Shown here in pieces: positions 1 to 5,527 of a DNA stretch of 7,188 nucleotides (positions are counted from its first letter, which is position 1; every line of letters starts with the position of its first letter). Position numbers and translations under genes: made by a program. The notes under the pieces were generated by a model that was not told the DNA's origin, did no database searches, and worked only from the letters and a program-made list of their open reading frames with translations. The stretch is from JANMEX01 sp031423755 (GTDB lineage: Bacteria; Pseudomonadota; Alphaproteobacteria; Rhizobiales; Rhizobiaceae): assembly GCA_031423755.1 (NCBI GenBank), contig JANPGC010000084.1:1-7188 (forward strand). The letters run 5' to 3'.

Positions 1-999
1 GGTCAGCGGTGTGCCATTGTCCGAGTTTTCCCTGAGCGCCATATCGAGCGGCACTTCGCCCAAGAACGGGGCACCAATGCGCAAAGCCTCCGCCTTCGCA
101 CCGCCATGCCCGAATATGTCATAGCGGGTACCCGTGTCCGGTGCGATGAAATAGCTCATGTTTTCAACGACTCCAAGCACGGGCACATCCACCTTGCGGA
201 ACATGCCGACGGCCTTTCGCGCATCAATGAGCGCCAGATCCTGCGGCGTCGAGACAATCACTGCGCCCGCCAGCGGCACCTGTTGCGCCATCGTCAATTG
301 CGCGTCGCCCGTCCCGGGCGGCATGTCAACGACCATGATGTCAAGATCACCCCAGTTCACTTCGCGCAGCATCTGAGTCAGGGCTGACATCACCATCGGC
401 CCGCGCCAGATCATTGGTGTTTCCTCATCCACAAGGAAGCCCATCGACATCACCTTGACGCCATAATTCTCCATCGGCTGGATGATCCGCCCATCCACAG
501 TCTGCGGACGCCCTTTGACTCCCATCAACCGGGGCATGGAGGGGCCATAGATATCAGCGTCCAAAATCCCGACCTTCAATCCAAGCGCCTTCAATCCAAG
601 CGCCAGATTGACCGCAGTCGTCGATTTGCCAACGCCACCCTTGCCGGAAGCCACGGCAATGATTGCGCCGACGCCCGGAACGCCCTGACGGGCAGGCGCA
701 CGTCCATGCTGGTGCGCAGGCTTAGGTGCGGCGCCCCCTGAAGAAGCCTTCTTCTCGCCAGTCAGCGCAGCCACCGCGCTGACAACGCCGGGAAGCTGCG
801 CAACCATCTTTTCGGCAGCCGCGCGCAGCGGCTCCAATTCCTGCGCCTTTTCGGCAGGCACTGTGACCGAAAAGAACACTTTGCCGTTGGCGATGAAAAT
901 GCCGGAAACCAGCCCGCCGGAAACTATGTCGCCATTGCCGACCGGATTCTTGATCGAGGCAAGCGCATCCAGAACCTGTTGCTGCGTGATCTCTGCCAT
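1..999 (-). CDS. mrp: Mrp/ApbC/NBP35-family iron-sulfur cluster carrier ATPase (partial, C-terminus outside window)
   Basis: P-loop ATPase thought to carry and transfer Fe-S clusters to apoproteins in the cytoplasm. The visible part is 333 codons from the ATG at 999; no stop is reached before the left edge. Residues 1 to about 85 resemble the N-terminal MIP18-like domain (DUF59), followed by an Ala/Pro/Gly-rich linker. The deviant Walker A motif SGKGGVGKST lies at 118-127 (second lysine K125). Further on are LDADIYGPSMPR and the switch segment VVDMPPGTGD, both diagnostic of the Mrp branch of the MinD/ParA superfamily. The segment that carries CxxC in many homologues reads ENMSYFIAPDTG here, with Ala286 and Thr289 at the cysteine positions; from memory, alphaproteobacterial Mrp proteins often look this way. 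AGAGG lies only 2 nt before the ATG, an unusually tight spacing, but the MAEITQQQVLDAL start fits the family. The gene is transcribed away from the HugZ-like gene. Family assignment is secure; the exact client proteins are unknown. Confidence 0.95.
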   Translation of the reverse strand, partial: MAEITQQQVLDALASIKNPVGNGDIVSGGLVSGIFIANGKVFFSVTVPAEKAQELEPLRAAAEKMVAQLPGVVSAVAALTGEKKASSGGAAPKPAHQHGRAPARQGVPGVGAIIAVASGKGGVGKSTTAVNLALGLKALGLKVGILDADIYGPSMPRLMGVKGRPQTVDGRIIQPMENYGVKVMSMGFLVDEETPMIWRGPMVMSALTQMLREVNWGDLDIMVVDMPPGTGDAQLTMAQQVPLAGAVIVSTPQDLALIDARKAVGMFRKVDVPVLGVVENMSYFIAPDTGTRYDIFGHGGAKAEALRIGAPFLGEVPLDMALRENSDNGTPLT

Positions 1000-1060
1000 G
1001 GCCTCTGTTCGACTTTCCGGATTGGCGGCGAAATGCCGCTTTGCTGTGTTGGGCGGTCCC

Positions 1061-1227
1061 GTTAGAGTGTCGGGGGTTCAAACGGGATCAGCTTGGACGC
1101 AGGGTTTCCGTGTCCTGGCGATAAGTGTGACGCGACGCGGTGCGGGCACCGCGAGCGGCACGCGACGAAGTCTAGGGCGCGGAAAAACAAGTCCAAGTGA
1201 TTCCATTTGAACGACCGACGCTCTAGC
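1061..1227. repeat. Imperfect palindromic intergenic element, about 167 bp
   Basis: Reading inward from both ends gives matching arms centred near 1144. GTTAGAGTGTCGG at 1061-1073 mirrors the complement of 1215-1227. GTTCAAA (1076-1082) mirrors TTTGAAC (1206-1212). GGGATCA (1084-1090) mirrors TGATTCC with one mismatch. CTTGGAC (1092-1098) mirrors GTCCAAG (1191-1197). TTTCCG (1105-1110) mirrors CGGAAA. The core is a perfect hairpin, CGCGGTG (1136-1142), loop CGGG, CACCGCG (1147-1153), on the same centre. Substitutions and single-base indels between the arms suggest an old copy. The size, palindromic form and intergenic position recall repeat families of this order such as RIME and Bru-RS. Membership of a named family is inference, because copy number cannot be seen here. 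It fills nearly all of the mrp / HugZ-like spacer, so promoters for both genes must lie in or beside it. Confidence 0.75.
1136..1153. other. GC-rich hairpin at the centre of the palindromic element
   Basis: This is a perfect 7-bp stem, CGCGGTG / CACCGCG, with a CGGG tetraloop. No T-tract follows on either strand, so it does not look like an intrinsic terminator. It shares its axis with the larger inverted repeat and would be the tip of a long cruciform or RNA stem. Confidence 0.7.
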
Positions 1228-2028
1228 ATGATGGCTTCAACAACGGCAATTGAAAGACACTTTGCAGATGGACAATGCGGCCAAATGACCGATGAACCAG
1301 CCAGGAAAATCAATCCGGTCCGTGCTGTGACACCGGAAGCAATCAGACTGGCAAAAACGCTGATCCGTCATGCCCGGTTCGGGGCATTGGCTGTAACCGA
1401 CCCGGTGACGGGCCACCCAAACATCAGTCGTGTTGCAGTCGCCCCGGATTTGACGGGCGCGCCGGTCATTCTGATTTCCAGCCTCTCTGCACACACAAGG
1501 GCGTTACAGCGCGATCCGCATTGCGCAATTTTGCTCGGCGAACCGGCGAAGGGCGATCCTTTAGCCCATCCGCGTATTTCTGTGTCCTGCGTGGCGGAGT
1601 TTCTCGATCGAAATGCGCCTGACTCCGAGGCAGTTACCGCCCGCTATCTGCGGTGCAATCCGAAATCGAAGCTTTATGCCTCCTTTGCCGACTTCAGCTT
1701 TGTCCGGCTTACGCCGATTTCAGCAAGTATGAACGGCGGCTTCGGGCAAGCCTACAACTTGGAATCTGCAGATGTCCTGTCACTGCAGTTTTTTGGACAG
1801 CACCAACTCAACGAAGCGGAGACGATAACGCGGCTGAATGGCCAGCATAACAAGGCTGTCGCTGCACTGGCTTCCGCACAAATCGGCAAACCGGTGGCAA
1901 AATGCACTGTCTTGAACTTTGATTCGGAGGGCCTCGATGTTTTCACCGGCAGACTTTTGCGGCGAATTTGGCTCAAATCGCCCGCTTCAACCCAAGATGA
2001 TCTCTTCGCCTTCCTGTTGAAATCGTGA
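1228..2028 (+). CDS. HugZ/pyridoxamine 5'-phosphate oxidase-like split-barrel protein with DUF2470-like C-terminus
   Basis: Predicted cytoplasmic flavin- or haem-binding split-barrel protein of the HugZ family, members of which are linked to haem iron use. Numbering from the ATG at 1228, about residues 34-165 form the PNPOx-like barrel. It includes ARFGALAV, ISRVAVAPDLTGAPVILISSLSAHTRAL and AILLGEPAKGDPLAHPRISV, the last being a typical HugZ-family segment. About residues 185-260 resemble DUF2470, with LNGQHNKAVAALA and VLNFDSEGLDV. The start is uncertain. The frame opens with TTG at 1207, but that codon lies inside the palindromic repeat arm. ATG codons at 1228, 1231 and 1285 are alternatives, none with a good Shine-Dalgarno site. 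Family resemblance begins near the 1285 start (MTDEPARK), so the true protein may be about 247 residues. Substrate or ligand is not evident: it could degrade or store haem, or be a flavin-dependent reductase. No haem transport genes are nearby. Confidence 0.85.
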   Translation: MMASTTAIERHFADGQCGQMTDEPARKINPVRAVTPEAIRLAKTLIRHARFGALAVTDPVTGHPNISRVAVAPDLTGAPVILISSLSAHTRALQRDPHCAILLGEPAKGDPLAHPRISVSCVAEFLDRNAPDSEAVTARYLRCNPKSKLYASFADFSFVRLTPISASMNGGFGQAYNLESADVLSLQFFGQHQLNEAETITRLNGQHNKAVAALASAQIGKPVAKCTVLNFDSEGLDVFTGRLLRRIWLKSPASTQDDLFAFLLKS

Positions 2029-2059
2029 AATTTCCCCTGAAATCGCCCTGAAACTTCAG

Positions 2060-2087
2060 TTCGAACACTATGTTCAATAATTTTTTT
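2060..2087 (+). terminator. Weak hairpin plus T7 tract after the HugZ-like gene
   Basis: A short stem (TT-c-GAAC at 2060-2066 pairing with GTTCAA at 2072-2077, one bulged C, 5-nt loop) is followed by TAA and seven T residues at 2081-2087. The stem is AT-rich and would be unstable, so termination here is only possible. The same dyad could instead be a protein-binding site upstream of the next gene. The wider spacer 2029-2196 is strongly T-rich on the plus strand and must hold the promoter of the ArsR-type gene. CATAAT at 2143-2148 is a possible -10 box, but no convincing -35 box accompanies it. Confidence 0.3.
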
Positions 2088-2184
2088 CGTATTTTTTCAC
2101 TTTTCGCTTTGTTTTTCTGATTCCCGAATTATTGTCCCGTCCCATAATGGCACGGCAAAAATAAGTGAATAATACCGGCCGTCT

Positions 2185-2190
2185 GAAGGG
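2185..2190 (+). promoter_or_regulatory. Ribosome binding site of the ArsR-type gene
   Basis: GAAGGG lies 6 nt before the ATG at 2197 and fixes that start. Confidence 0.6.
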
Positions 2191-2196
2191 TAAATA

Positions 2197-2493
2197 ATGA
2201 CGCCGGAAGAGATGATACCGGTCTCGCAACTTGCAGTTAGCCTTTTGGGCGCGCTGGCGAACCAGAAACGTTTGATGATACTGAGCCACCTGTTTCAAGG
2301 TGAGCTTTCGGTGAACACGCTTGCTCAGAAAGTTCAATTGAGTCAGTCAGCGTTGTCGCAGCATCTTGCCAAACTTCGGGCAGTCGGTATTGTTTCCACC
2401 CGTCGGGAAGGACAGACGATTTTCTATAAATCAGTTTCAGAAGACGCGAAGACGGTTGTCGAAGCTCTTTGCAAGGTCTATTCCCCCAAGTAA
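2197..2493 (+). CDS. ArsR-family winged-helix transcriptional regulator, NolR-like
   Basis: Small 98-residue DNA-binding repressor. Residues 13-33 match the ArsR start (LLGALANQKRLMILSHL). A helix-turn-helix lies at about 39-63 with recognition segment LSQSALSQHLAKLR, and a beta-wing at 64-79 (GIVSTRREGQTIFYKS). The whole resembles the rhizobial regulator NolR, which represses nodulation and other genes through a dimeric winged-helix fold. The usual ArsR metal-box cysteines are absent (GELSVNTLA in that position) and the only cysteine is C92, so metal sensing is unlikely. The gene is followed after 30 bp, in the same frame, by the RNA methyltransferase gene, suggesting co-transcription. I found no clear NolR-type operator upstream, so autoregulation is unproven. 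Family assignment is firm; orthology to NolR is inference from remembered sequence similarity. Confidence 0.9.
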   Translation: MTPEEMIPVSQLAVSLLGALANQKRLMILSHLFQGELSVNTLAQKVQLSQSALSQHLAKLRAVGIVSTRREGQTIFYKSVSEDAKTVVEALCKVYSPK

Positions 2494-2523
2494 CAGTTAG
2501 TTAAACCGGTTGCGGGCGCGGGG

Positions 2524-3330
2524 TTGCACTTGATTGTCCATATTGAAGACCCGGACGATAGCCGCTTGGCTGATTTTACCCTTATCCGCGAACGCGACCT
2601 CGTGGGGCGTGCAGGAAAGTTTGTCGCCGAGGGCAAGATTATATTGTCAATTCTGCTCGACACGCCAGGTTACGAACTTGAAGCTGTTCTGATCCTTGAC
2701 CTTCGGATTTCCGCAAATACAAGCCTCTTGTCGAAGATTCCCGAAAACGTTCCGGTCTATGTCGTGCCGCGGCAGGTGATGGATGCGGTTGCCGGTTTCA
2801 GTGTCCACCGCGGCATACTCGCCATCGGCAAACGCAAAGCCGTGCCAACGATTGCAGAGCTGATTTCAAACGTTCCAGAAAACTGCCTGGTCGTGGTCCT
2901 CTCTGGCATTTCCAATCATGACAACGTCGGATCAATCTTCCGCAACGCAGCAGCCTTCTCGGCGCACGCTGTGTTGGTGGATTGCCTGTGCTGTGACCCG
3001 CTTTATCGCAAGGCGCTTCGCGTATCTGTCGGCGGTGTTCTCAATGTTCCTTGGGCAAAAGGCAGTTCGATGGATGAAATCCTCGCCGAACTGACGAGCC
3101 ATGGTTTCTCTGTCGCGGCGCTGTCGCCTGCCGGGAGATTTCCAATCAGCGAAATACCAGTGACAGGCAGACGCGCGCTGCTGCTGGGCAGCGAAGGCCA
3201 CGGACTGCCTCCGGCTCTGCTTGACAGGCTTCACACCTACAAAATTCCGATGTCAGATAAATTCGACAGCCTCAATGTGGCAACCGCTTCGGGCATCGCA
3301 TTGTTCGCCAGCAGCCACTATTCGCAGTGA
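2524..3330 (+). CDS. SpoU/TrmH-family RNA 2'-O-ribose methyltransferase
   Basis: SAM-dependent enzyme predicted to methylate a ribose 2'-OH in tRNA or rRNA, with the trefoil-knot SPOUT fold. Residues 1 to about 105 form the N-terminal substrate-binding region (RERDLVGRAGKFVAEGKIIL). The catalytic domain shows motif 1 (LSGISNHDNVGSIFRNAAAF, 127-145, with N134 and R140), motif 2 (LLLGSEGHGLP, 219-229) and motif 3 (IPMSDKFDSLNVATASGIA, 241-259). All SpoU signature residues are present and the 268-residue length is normal. No ATG start is available near the beginning. TTG at 2524, after a GC-rich run, is the best candidate and TTG at 2530 is an alternative. It shares frame with the ArsR-type gene 30 bp upstream. 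It converges on the coiled-coil gene with only 11 bp between stop codons. The target nucleotide cannot be deduced from this sequence. Confidence 0.92.
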   Translation: MHLIVHIEDPDDSRLADFTLIRERDLVGRAGKFVAEGKIILSILLDTPGYELEAVLILDLRISANTSLLSKIPENVPVYVVPRQVMDAVAGFSVHRGILAIGKRKAVPTIAELISNVPENCLVVVLSGISNHDNVGSIFRNAAAFSAHAVLVDCLCCDPLYRKALRVSVGGVLNVPWAKGSSMDEILAELTSHGFSVAALSPAGRFPISEIPVTGRRALLLGSEGHGLPPALLDRLHTYKIPMSDKFDSLNVATASGIALFASSHYSQ

Positions 3331-3341
3331 CACTCGCAGCA

Positions 3342-4607
3342 TCAGTTCCGCCGCGAGGAGTGTTCGAGCGCACGGATGCGTTCAGCCAAACTTATAGGCA
3401 GTTCTTGCGCACGGTTGCCGGTGACGGCATTCCTTGTCGCTGCTTTGCCTAAAAGCGAGGGGATGGGTGAGGCGGCCCCTTCCGCATCAGCAGTCTGCTT
3501 GACCACTCTGGCCGTGAGCTCATGTATCTTGTCACGCAAAACATCATTACCGGATCCTTGCGTCGACCCGACAACCGGGGGCCTGCCGACTGCGTCTTGC
3601 AACAAGGCATTCTGGCGTGTCAGCCTTTCGATCATCTCCAGAAGTTGCCCGCGCTCATGCTCAAGTTCCTTGACAGTTTTTGCCGTAGCGCCGTCTGTTG
3701 TCGATATCATCTTCGTAACCTGTTGTGAGAGGCCTGCATTCTGGGCTTCCAGATGCACGCGCTGCCGCTCTGAAGCGGCATATTTACGCGCCACGTCATT
3801 GTGCTCGGCTTCGCTGCGTTTCGTATTTTCTTTAAGTGCGCTGAGCTCTTTCTCCCGTTTGGAGAGCCGGTCCTCCCGGTCTGCAAGCGTGACGGCAAGG
3901 CGATCCGACTTCTTCTCCAATTCAGCAATACGGCGCTTGTCTGCACGTTGCTCTTCATGGGCAGCCCGCAACTGATTGGCGGTTGACCTAAGACTTTGTT
4001 CAACGGAGGTCCGCGCACTTTTTGTCTCAGTGATTTCCCGCAAAAGCCGATCTTGCTCTGTCATCGTTGCAGCAAGCTCAATACGCCGGCTGTCAGCATC
4101 AATCAGAAGATCGTTGATCCGCGCCTCCTTGGCCTCTGTGTCAGACGTGCTGGCGTCCAGAAGCTTTGCCAATTCGGCCCGCCGTCCCTCAAGCGCAGCG
4201 ATTGCGGTCGTGTTGCGCTCGATCTGCTCAGCTCGTTCAGACAGCACACTTTCCTGCCCGCTGATCTTGTCATTCATCTTGCCGCGTTCTTCGAGGAGTT
4301 GTTTCCGCTCGGCCTCAAGCTCTGCCACCCGCACCTGCGTGAGCGTGAGGCGCTCACGCGTCGACTTGATCGACATTTCGAGCTTGCGCGCCGTCATGGC
4401 AAACTCTGCGCGCTGCTGGTCCTTGTCTGCCTGCAATTCGTTGCGGGTGAGCGGCACGGATGCTTCAATGCGTTTGCGCGTCAGCGCCACCGCCCGCTGC
4501 CAAATGGCCGGGGCGACCGCAACAGCGATGAACGCGGCAAACAGAAAGCCAAATGCAAATGTCAGAAAGGTCTGAACCAAGTCGTTATCCCGGATTGTTG
4601 AGGCCAT
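3342..4607 (-). CDS. Membrane-anchored long coiled-coil protein of unknown function
   Basis: A 421-residue protein I do not recognise as a named family. Residues about 11-36 form one hydrophobic segment (FLTFAFGFLFAAFIAVAVAPAI), a likely N-terminal membrane anchor. A basic stretch follows (RAVALTRKRIEA), which by the positive-inside rule suggests the rest is cytoplasmic. Residues about 60-340 are almost continuous heptad-like coiled coil rich in Glu, Arg, Lys, Gln and Leu, with few prolines or cysteines. A Pro/Gly-rich break near 343-357 separates a short second helix (KIHELTARVVKQTADAEG) and a conserved-looking tail, LAERIRALEHSS. Such architecture suits a scaffold or a spacer between membrane and cytoplasm; that role is inference. 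It starts 64 bp after eipA on the same strand and probably shares its transcript. No clear Shine-Dalgarno site precedes the ATG. Long plus-strand frames through this gene (for example 3376-3975 and 3976-4575) are shadows of its repetitive codons. Confidence 0.85.
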   Translation of the reverse strand: MASTIRDNDLVQTFLTFAFGFLFAAFIAVAVAPAIWQRAVALTRKRIEASVPLTRNELQADKDQQRAEFAMTARKLEMSIKSTRERLTLTQVRVAELEAERKQLLEERGKMNDKISGQESVLSERAEQIERNTTAIAALEGRRAELAKLLDASTSDTEAKEARINDLLIDADSRRIELAATMTEQDRLLREITETKSARTSVEQSLRSTANQLRAAHEEQRADKRRIAELEKKSDRLAVTLADREDRLSKREKELSALKENTKRSEAEHNDVARKYAASERQRVHLEAQNAGLSQQVTKMISTTDGATAKTVKELEHERGQLLEMIERLTRQNALLQDAVGRPPVVGSTQGSGNDVLRDKIHELTARVVKQTADAEGAASPIPSLLGKAATRNAVTGNRAQELPISLAERIRALEHSSRRN

Positions 4608-4652
4608 TTTGCCATGACTGGGCGGATATTGAAATCCTGAGAGGATATCAAA

Positions 4653-4669
4653 GGTCGTTCCTTCCGACC
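4653..4669 (-). other. Small hairpin between eipA and the coiled-coil gene
   Basis: A 5-bp stem, GGTCG (4653-4657) and CGACC (4665-4669), with a 7-nt loop starts a few bases after the eipA stop. On the minus strand only TTT follows, so it is at best a weak attenuator or an mRNA 3'-end stabiliser within a two-gene transcript. Confidence 0.25.
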
Positions 4670-4671
4670 CT

Positions 4672-5250
4672 TCAGAAAGGATTCCAGGTCGGCTGCTGCG
4701 TGAGCTTCAGATACCCGATGTTGAGCCCGATCCGCGCGCCAACCCCGGTGTGGACCGGCACAAGCAACACTTCGTTGCGCTTGAGCACGGTAAAGCCAAC
4801 TCCCGCGAGAAAATATGCCGAACCGGAAACGCCGCCAAACCGCCCGTAGGCTTGGTTGACGTCAGCCATATTGTAAACCAGCATCATTGTCCGGTCGCCT
4901 TGGCCGCCAAAATCCCAGCCCACCGAAGGTCCCTGCCAGAACAGCTTATGATCACCGGCGTTCTTGGTATAAAGTGTACCCTCGCCGTAAGTCAGTCCGC
5001 CAATAACGGCACCGCTGCCTTCTTCACCCAGTATGTATCCATTGGGAAGCCCATACTGCGAGAATATCTTCTCTATGACGGTCGCCAGCCCACCAGAGGT
5101 CGAGCCAAAAAATGTGTGCCCGGCATTGACGATTTCATCCATCGTATAGCCATTTTCAGCTCTGGCCGTTCCGGCATGCGCCGCGACCAGCATCAACAAG
5201 CCAAAAAGGACTCTCGAAAGCATCATTCGAAGGGATGGAAAATACGGCAT
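4672..5250 (-). CDS. eipA: EipA-type DUF1134 periplasmic envelope protein
   Basis: Secreted DUF1134 protein, 192 residues. Residues 1-31 are a classical signal peptide: Arg near the start, hydrophobic LFGLLMLVAA core, and TARA before a likely cleavage at A31/E32. The mature 161 residues show the DUF1134 pattern: DEIVNAGHTFFGSTSGGLA, then GSGAVIGGLTYGEGTLYTK and FWQGPSVGWDFGGQGDRTMM, then an aromatic, glycine-rich beta domain. In Brucella the DUF1134 protein EipA supports envelope stress resistance and virulence, sits beside chpT, and is reported to be controlled by CtrA. The same arrangement is seen here. AGAGG at 5256-5260 lies 5 nt before the ATG at 5250 and favours this start over the internal ATGs at 5226 and 5223. 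It is divergent from chpT, and the spacer holds a CtrA half-site. The coiled-coil gene follows downstream. Family assignment is strong; the symbol rests on synteny plus family. Confidence 0.93.
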   Translation of the reverse strand: MPYFPSLRMMLSRVLFGLLMLVAAHAGTARAENGYTMDEIVNAGHTFFGSTSGGLATVIEKIFSQYGLPNGYILGEEGSGAVIGGLTYGEGTLYTKNAGDHKLFWQGPSVGWDFGGQGDRTMMLVYNMADVNQAYGRFGGVSGSAYFLAGVGFTVLKRNEVLLVPVHTGVGARIGLNIGYLKLTQQPTWNPF

Positions 5251-5255
5251 GGGAA

Positions 5256-5260
5256 CCTCT
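5256..5260 (-). promoter_or_regulatory. Ribosome binding site of eipA
   Basis: On the minus strand this reads AGAGG, 5 nt before the ATG at 5250. It decides between that start and two later ATGs that have no such site. Confidence 0.6.
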
Positions 5261-5363
5261 GTCGCTTGTTAGCGAGCCTGGATCTTCCGATTGACGCCCT
5301 GTCAGGGTGAATGCAGCTCTGTCGACCGCTTTGAAACCGACTGTAGACCCGATTTCTTTTGGC

Positions 5364-5371
5364 ATGGTTAA
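5364..5371 (-). promoter_or_regulatory. Predicted CtrA half-site TTAACCAT in the eipA-chpT spacer
   Basis: The minus strand reads TTAACCAT exactly, the alphaproteobacterial CtrA half-site. It lies about 114 bp upstream of the eipA start and about 157 bp upstream of the chpT start, in a 277-bp divergent spacer. A weaker copy, GTAACCA, lies at 5445-5451 facing chpT. CtrA control of eipA is reported in Brucella, which supports function. Binding here is inferred from sequence only. Confidence 0.6.
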
Positions 5372-5402
5372 AGTCACAACGTGGCAGGAAAAGGGCCTTT
5401 GC

Positions 5403-5418
5403 CCGGCGGCAGCGCCGG
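5403..5418 (+). other. GC-rich hairpin in the chpT upstream region
   Basis: CCGGCG and CGCCGG form a 6-bp stem around a GCAG loop, about 110 bp before chpT. TTTGTTG follows, too poor in T for a confident terminator. It may be part of the chpT leader; nothing further can be said. Confidence 0.3.
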
Positions 5419-5527
5419 TTTGTTGCGGCCAGTCCAAAGCATGTGTAACCAGACAAAACGCTGAAATGGCTGATTCGCGCAGTAACGAGCTGCAACAACC
5501 GCAATATGCTGAAACGAGAGCCGACCA

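Noticed and set aside
722..1081. Minus-strand 119-residue frame overlapping the start of mrp
   Set aside because: It is a shifted frame of mrp. The protein is Arg/Gly-rich without family features, while the mrp frame has clear motifs. There is no evidence of a frameshift in mrp.
2059..2075. Possible alphaproteobacterial LexA box (GTTC-N7-GTTC)
   Set aside because: The two GTTC units are separated by 9 bases, not 7, and no DNA-damage gene is adjacent.
2497..2513. TTAG near the end of the ArsR-type gene as a NolR box
   Set aside because: The AT-type second half at the required distance is missing, and the site lies downstream of the regulator gene, not in its promoter.
3316..3329. CACT-N6-AGTG hairpin at the methyltransferase stop as a terminator
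   Set aside because: A 4-bp stem inside coding sequence with no T-tract on either strand.
3376..4601. Several long plus-strand frames (about 200 residues) across the coiled-coil gene
   Set aside because: Ser/Arg/Leu- or Cys/His-rich shadows caused by the biased codons of the coiled coil. They have no plausible domains or ribosome binding sites.
5297..5307. CCCTG-T-CAGGG dyad in the eipA upstream region
   Set aside because: Only 5-bp arms with a 1-nt centre. Dyads of this size are expected by chance and no known operator is matched.
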